Shown in pieces: positions 59,301-64,000 of a stretch of 64,000 nucleotides of DNA. Below the pieces are notes generated by a model. That model ran no database searches. It saw only the letters and a list, made by a program, of their open reading frames with translations, and was not told the origin of the DNA. The DNA is from Calliopum simillimum (Eukaryota > Arthropoda > Insecta > Diptera > Lauxaniidae), in the NCBI GenBank assembly GCA_951812925.1, contig OX638368.1, positions 27,219,187-27,283,186 of the forward strand, given 5' to 3'. Numbering within the stretch: position 1 is the stretch's first letter; each line of letters starts with the position of its first letter. A program made the translations under genes and the position numbers.

Positions 59301-61449
59301 CATATTAATAATTGTTTAAAGAGGTAAAATCTCCAAAATTTTCATTAAAATCGTTGGAGTCGTTTTCGAGTAATATTGAATCAAAATTTTCATGCGTTAA
59401 AAAGTGGGCGTGGCACTTATTTAATCCCGCCCACTTTTTGTCTGTCACAAGGTACTGTCAAACAGTACCCGCCTACCAAATTTCATTCAAATACCTTGTA
59501 TAGTTTGCGAGTTATGACCAAATCAAATTTAAAATTTAGGGCGGTGCCACGCCCCCTGGTGAGCATTTACAAAGTTCAAACCTAGCTCATTCTTCATTGT
59601 ATGCTAATATCTAACACTGTTCCAAGTTTTATTATAATCGCTGTACCCGTTTTCGAGAAAAAGTTTTGCCCGTTCCGAACAAACATACATAAGTACATAA
59701 GTACATAAGTACATACAATTTTATCTCGTATAAGAAGAGAAGATTTATACCTACAAACCTGTCCAAACGTCTTATCCTTATTTAATATTTCATTGCAGAG
59801 ACATACAACACAACAGTCTCGAGTAATCAAAGTGAAATCGATCTAAATCAAATATCGCCATTAAAAGATTCGGACCCAAACCTTTCATCAGACTTAAAGG
59901 TAAAAATGAATCTCGTAAAGACAAGACTTACAGAGCTCGAAAAAGAAATCGCATGCTTTAAGGAAAATAACATCAATCTGATTAGAGCAAAACAGGAGCA
60001 TGAATTAGAAAAATCACAATTTGCACAAGAACGTCTGGAAGCAATGGATAAATTAAATGATGCAAAAATACAAATGGAGATTTATTTGCATGATGAGCGC
60101 ATGAAAATTGAAGATGAAAAACGTAAATTTGAACGGCATATGCAAATGGTAAAAACAGCAGCAAATAACAAAGATCGCAAAGAAATAGCACGGCTAAGGC
60201 AAGAATTAGAAGAATTGCAATCGCAACTAAAGCTTAAGGAGCAAGGGCACGTGGCTGCGCAGGCGCGGTTACGTGCTCAAATTCGAAACATAGAAAAAGA
60301 CCAAAAACAACTTTATGACGATATTGAGCGCCTTACAAAAGAGAACAAGCGTTTACAAAACGAAAACATGAAAATAAATCGTGAGAATAATAATAAAATG
60401 CTACAAGAAATCAACAGAAATATTGCAAAGCTGGCACCGAAATTGGTGAGTATAAATTAGATATCTGTTTAATGGCTATTTAAAATATATTATCTCATAA
60501 AAAGGCTTCAACAACGAGCAATAGTGATATGGCTATTAGTCGTCCAAGTGAAACTGAAGTGCCTGTCGTTAAAACCACCAAGGGAAAACCAGCTAAAAGC
60601 ATACAAAAGTCAAAACAGACACGTTTTAATATCAATAAAAGTGACAAAGGCAAAATGAGTTCTGCATTAGATAATGCTGGTACATCATCTGATAATAATG
60701 ATGAATGTCAACAGCTGAAGACGAAATTTAGTCCTAAATTGTACAAAAGTGACAGCTGTGATGATGACGAAGACACTGATGATTTTTCAACAGAGTTAAA
60801 AATTTCTGAATCAAATTCAAAAATTAAAAATCAACCTGATACAGAAAAGGTCATAGAAGCCAATAAAAGTGACATTGCAGCAGAATTCAAAAGAGAAATA
60901 GTAAATTCCGATGGTAGCAAAGATATCTGGTATCCAAACGGAAATTTAAAAAAAATATCCGCCGATGGTATGACCATACGCATGCTGTATTTTAACAAAG
61001 ATATTAAGGAAACTAATATTAATGAAGGGACGGTCAAATATTATTATGCTGAAACGAATACCTGGCATACAACATACTTAGATGGTTTAGAAATTTTAGA
61101 ATTTCCTAATGGACAAACCGAACATCGGTACAAGAATGGTGTGATAGAAGTTCATTTTCCGAACAACTCCATTAAAATCACTAATCCTGCGGATGAACAC
61201 AAGTTGGAAGAATGGCGTTTTGTTGATGGTACAAACTTAATACAATTGCGTAATGGTGATAAAATCTTAATGCTTCCAAATGGTCAAAAGGAAATTCATA
61301 CTAAATTAAATAAGCGCCGAGAGTATCCTGATGGAACTGTAAAAATTGTTTATCCAGATGGTAGCCAGGAGACACGATATTCCAACGGCCGCGTTCGCTT
61401 AAAGGACAAGGTTGGCAAATTAGTAATGGATACAGAAAATGCAACTTGA
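56394..61449 (+). CDS. Sas-4: Spindle assembly abnormal 4 (CPAP/CENPJ family centriole protein)
   Basis: Exons 56394-57810, 59799-60445 and 60505-61449 join in phase into 1002 residues. Sas-4 is required for centriole duplication: it links the cartwheel to microtubules and pericentriolar proteins. Visible parts: an N-terminal coiled coil (about 10-55, NKWQEEQKKLLQERQDMQRQ), a conserved tubulin/microtubule-binding motif VKRSFLRCGQGL (138-149, compare KRPFLKRGEGL in vertebrates), a long low-complexity middle, a coiled coil across exon 2 (about 510-690), and the C-terminal TCP10/G-box beta sheet with repeated (Y/F)PNG turns: DIWYPNGNLKKISADG, ILEFPNGQTEHRYKNG, IVYPDGSQETRYSNGRVRLK. ATG 56394 opens the frame close to the start of homology. 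A poly(A) signal AATAAA is at 61470. The stop is 83 bp from the convergent gene at 61533. Confidence 0.95.
57970..58545. other. Sas-4 intron 1, unique part
   Basis: AT-rich intron with one loose copy of the GGAAAGTATCGAA satellite word near 58090 and a GCCACGC phrase near 58176. No exon seen. Confidence 0.4.
58546..59545. repeat. ~420-bp tandem duplication with GTGGGCGTGGCA / GTGCCACGCCC motifs, in Sas-4 intron 1
   Basis: Two units (about 58551-58974 and 58975-59400) and a partial third share AAAAAGTGGGCGTGGCA, TACCAAATTTCAT, TTGTATGGGAGGTTCCACGC, TTAGTTTTCTTTTTATA, GTGCCACGCCCTT and GAGTCGTTTTCGAGTAATAT. The same phrases occur at 41450-42250 and 63840-64000, so this is a widespread fly repeat duplicated in place. 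Confidence 0.85.
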
Positions 61450-61532
61450 TGACGACGTTTAAAATTATTAATAAAACAGCAGCACACATTAGTAAAATAA
61501 TTTTTTAATAAAATAATATACCAACATTTTAG

Positions 61533-61689
61533 TTAATTATTTGGTTCAGTATCATCTTCTTCTGGTTGATCAAAATCACGAGTTTTAACATCAGCATCTT
61601 CACCGTATTGTATAACATTATCAATTTGTAAAAGCAAGTCTTGTATGCTTTCCTCATCATCAATATTCATGGGAACAAAACGCACCAAA
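61533..61689 (-). CDS. Last exon of an unrecognised minus-strand gene
   Basis: A clean acceptor (AG at 61691-61690 after a pyrimidine-rich tract) opens a frame LVRFVPMNIDDEESIQDLLL, then QIDNVIQYGEDADVKTRDFD, QPEEDDTEPNN and a stop at 61533. Acidic, soluble, protein-like composition, 51 residues. I do not recognise the family, and no upstream exon is visible out to 64000. Its stop is 83 bp from that of Sas-4, so the 3' UTRs probably overlap. Confidence 0.65.
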
Positions 61690-61818
61690 CTGAAAAAGAG
61701 AAAATAAATTTAGCGACAAAAATTTAAGGTTTTTCATATTTTCAAAATATGGGATATACTGTTCTGTTAACATTATAATAAATTATGGTATGGAAATGAT
61801 TAGCCGCAGCAAAGGAAA

Positions 61819-61931
61819 ATTGGGGGTTATCGTGAATCAAGATTCTCGAGGAATTTTCTCGGTCTGCCGTGCGTTCTCTATTGCTGTTTAAGAAAATTAC
61901 CCGGGAATCTTGATTCACGATAACCCCCATT
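61819..61931. repeat. 113-bp hairpin MITE, GGGGGTTATCGTGAATCAAG arms
   Basis: The left arm ATTGGGGGTTATCGTGAATC, then AAGATTC, pairs exactly with the right arm ending ATAACCCCCATT. The loop is about 50 nt with CTCGG and CCGGG words. Inside the region upstream of the unknown exon. Confidence 0.85.
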
Positions 61932-61939
61932 ATCTACAT

Positions 61940-62954
61940 TTGAAAGGTATTTGAATTCTTACAAAATGTTTTAAGGACGATTTTGAAAAAAAAAAAAAAT
62001 AAAAATTTTGACTAGGCCGCAAATAGTTGAAATAGATTGAAGTTATCATAATAAAAGTAATAAACATGATAAATTAATTGAAATTATATTTTCATTTGCC
62101 ATTTAATTTTCCATAGTAAACGGCAAAGGATTTCTGCACTTAAATGAGGGTAAAAAGATTTTTTCGCTCAAGGTGTTATCTGCATGCGTGAAAGACACCA
62201 TTTAAAAAAACCTATTTCTTTAGCTTATAAAGAGAAAAGGGTTTTTATACCACGTTTGTGCAATCAAAATTTACGAAATTCCCCCGAAATATTTATTCAC
62301 GATAAGGGGCTGTTCATAAATTACACGAATTTCACACGAATTTCACGATTTTCGGACCCCCACTTCCCATATGTCACCCTCTGTCACACTTTTATTGCCC
62401 CCCCCCTATTTGTTACATCACACTGACATTTTATACCTTAAAATCAATTGAATATGCTTGGAAATTTCGAAATTTTTTCGATTTGAATTATGTGACAATA
62501 TTTGAAGAGAATTTTATGAAACTTTCTAGTTTTTGAATTTTAAAGTAATTACATTTGGTCTGCATTTAATTTTTGCCGCTGAGGACATGCACGATGCATA
62601 CATTTTGATTACTACACTGCTCCTGTATTGTTGCACAATACTTCCATGACGACAGTAAGCTTTTACCTGTGCAAACCGGTTTATGTGGAAGGCATAACTG
62701 CAAATTGCACAGTCCAAAACTGGCCGAACGCCTGTGCTTTCTTTGAATTTCGAAAGACTACGCAAACTAGGTTTAAGAGTACAGCAAAGAATGTTTTTGT
62801 GATGTTTGTATTTTTTTGTAAATAACACGCTCCGACAAAAAAAAAAAAAAAAAAAAACATGAGAATGTTATTTTAAGAATTTTTTGGATTTTCTCATGTG
62901 TTTTACAAAAAGTTTAAAATTCTTTAAACACTAGCTATTGCTGAGCGTTACCGG
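61940..62954. other. Intronic or intergenic DNA, repeat-like
   Basis: 62300-62420 carries GGGGCTGTTCATAAATTACA and CCCCCCCCTATTTG, a phrase common at ends of arthropod DNA elements. A 20-nt A tract lies at 62839. The ~100-codon minus frame at 62526-62828 has no domain and I do not call it. Confidence 0.4.
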
Positions 62955-63810
62955 CAAGGGCGTACGCTGGATTTCATATAGGGGGTGGGGGCCAAACTCA
63001 AATTTTGCGAACCTTGCAATATTTTTTATATTTCTATTTATAAGTGTATTTAATTTTAAATTTTTTAAGCCCAAATTTACTACAATCAGATTATATTTTA
63101 AAAAGTTATTAAGGTTTCAGTGAAGTAAGACTATTATGATTTTTTATCGGGAAAATAAACAGGTACAATAAACTGGGTCGATTTTTATGAAGCAAAAAAA
63201 TTGTTTAATGTTTAAAATGCTTAGAATCGTACAAAGTACACGTGTGAATTTTTTTTATGATTCTTTGAACGATTTTAAGCATTTTAAGCTTTATACATTT
63301 TATTCGTAAGAGCCTTCCTTTTGAGTAAACGAATGATTTTCCGACCACGTAATTGAAAAACATAAATGAATCGATTTTTGGAACCGGATATTATCTATAC
63401 TACCTGCACAAAAAAATTTTGAATTTTTGAACGCAGCATTTTTTGCAAAAACATAGTCTTTAGTATCCCTTCTGAGAAGAAAAAAAAGTTATAAGCAAAT
63501 AATATTTTATTCTTCCTGTTTATTTTTTCGATAAAAAAACGAATAGTCCTACTTCAGTGAAACCTTAATAACTTTCTAAAATATATGATTTTACTTTCAA
63601 ATTGTTTGCACTTAAATAAATAAATAGTGTAGTAAAGATAAAAAAAGTGTATTTGTATAAACTATTGTCCAAAAAATCGTGTTTTATTTGGCTTTAATAT
63701 GAAAAGTTGTAAAAACTACTGTAAAAATGAATGAATATGATATATTTGTAACTCTAAAGCTAGAGCTAGGGGGGGAGCTTCCCCCTGCCCCCCCCTTGCG
63801 TACGCCCATG
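62955..63810. mobile_element. 856-bp hAT-like non-autonomous element with 8-bp target duplication
   Basis: GTTACCGG flanks both sides (62947-62954, 63811-63818). The ends are CAAGGGCGTACGC and the complement of CATGGGCGTACGC, with C-rich and G-rich subterminal tracts (GGGGGTGGGGGCC; CCCCCTGCCCCCCCC). An 8-bp duplication and CA-start ends fit the hAT superfamily. An inner inverted pair (GTTATTAAGGTTTCAGTGAA near 63105 and its complement near 63555) is present. No transposase. Confidence 0.88.
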
Positions 63811-63818
63811 GTTACCGG

Positions 63819-64000
63819 TGTCCCTTGAATGTTATTTGGCTTAATGCCCTTTACATATGAGCCAAATTTTATCCTGATGTGTCAGTTTCTGAGTTCCGTC
63901 AAATTTTATTTTTAGGGGCGTGGTACCGCCCAATTTTCAAATTTATGCTGTTTAGCTTATCGCCTTTTACATACATGGGCTAAATTTCATTCGTATGTCT
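63819..64000. repeat. GCGTGGTACCGCCC repeat fragment
   Basis: It continues the host repeat interrupted by the hAT-like element, with TTTACATATGAGCCAAATTTTA and TTTACATACATGGGCTAAATTT-type phrases (listed here in parts) and GGGGCGTGGTACCGCCC. It belongs to the family seen at 58546 and 41450. Confidence 0.6.

Noticed and set aside
62526..62828. 100-codon minus-strand frame (and a shorter plus-strand frame over the same stretch)
   Set aside because: No recognisable motif, no splice link to the exon at 61533, and flanked by repeats.

Overview
The window is AT-rich animal nuclear DNA. It has spliced genes with GT-AG introns, long introns and intergenic gaps packed with transposable elements. Gene content (Ptip, ND-23/NDUFS8, Arpc3, an FTSJ1-type tRNA methyltransferase, mTERF5, a FAAH-type amidase, Sas-4/CPAP) and the long CAA/CAG glutamine tracts of Ptip point to a higher (brachyceran) fly other than Drosophila, for example a tephritid or calyptrate. 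That placement is inference; species cannot be fixed from the sequence alone.

Layout. 1-14252, minus: two exons of Ptip, a BRCT/polyglutamine protein, separated by a 9.4 kb intron that holds two large palindromes, a short-unit satellite and two inverted-repeat elements. 14253-26173: gene-poor repeat land with LINE relics, a pogo-like element carrying a 1.4 kb palindrome, and a nested repeat. 26174-30539, plus: ND-23, with MITEs and a second pogo-like element in intron 2. 30920-31939, minus: Arpc3. 33250-36037, plus: FTSJ1-type methyltransferase, whose first intron is mostly palindromes. 36124-37748, minus: mTERF5. 39027-43762: a nested set of mobile elements. 45187-46764, minus: FAAH-like amidase. 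47271-52952, plus: a complete I-type LINE with both ORFs open and a 16-bp target-site duplication. 53268-54973: two terminal-inverted-repeat elements. 56394-61449, plus: Sas-4. 61533-61689, minus: last exon of an unrecognised gene. 62955-63810: a hAT-like element with an 8-bp target duplication.

The host genes are housekeeping genes (complex I, actin nucleation, tRNA 2'-O-methylation, mitochondrial transcription, lipid amide hydrolysis, centriole assembly, chromatin/DNA damage). They do not form a functional cluster. ND-23/Arpc3, FTSJ1/mTERF5 and Sas-4/unknown are convergent pairs, the last two with stop codons under 90 bp apart.

The most unusual content is the mobile DNA. Several elements can be resolved because a second copy of the host repeat in the same window serves as the empty site. 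A GC-rich repeat unit is shared by two unrelated palindromes. A 2.9 kb foldback has symmetric arrays of a ~123-bp unit and a tRNA-like core. The intact LINE shows features of a 3' transduction and a 16-nt complementarity between its 5' end and its 3' UTR.
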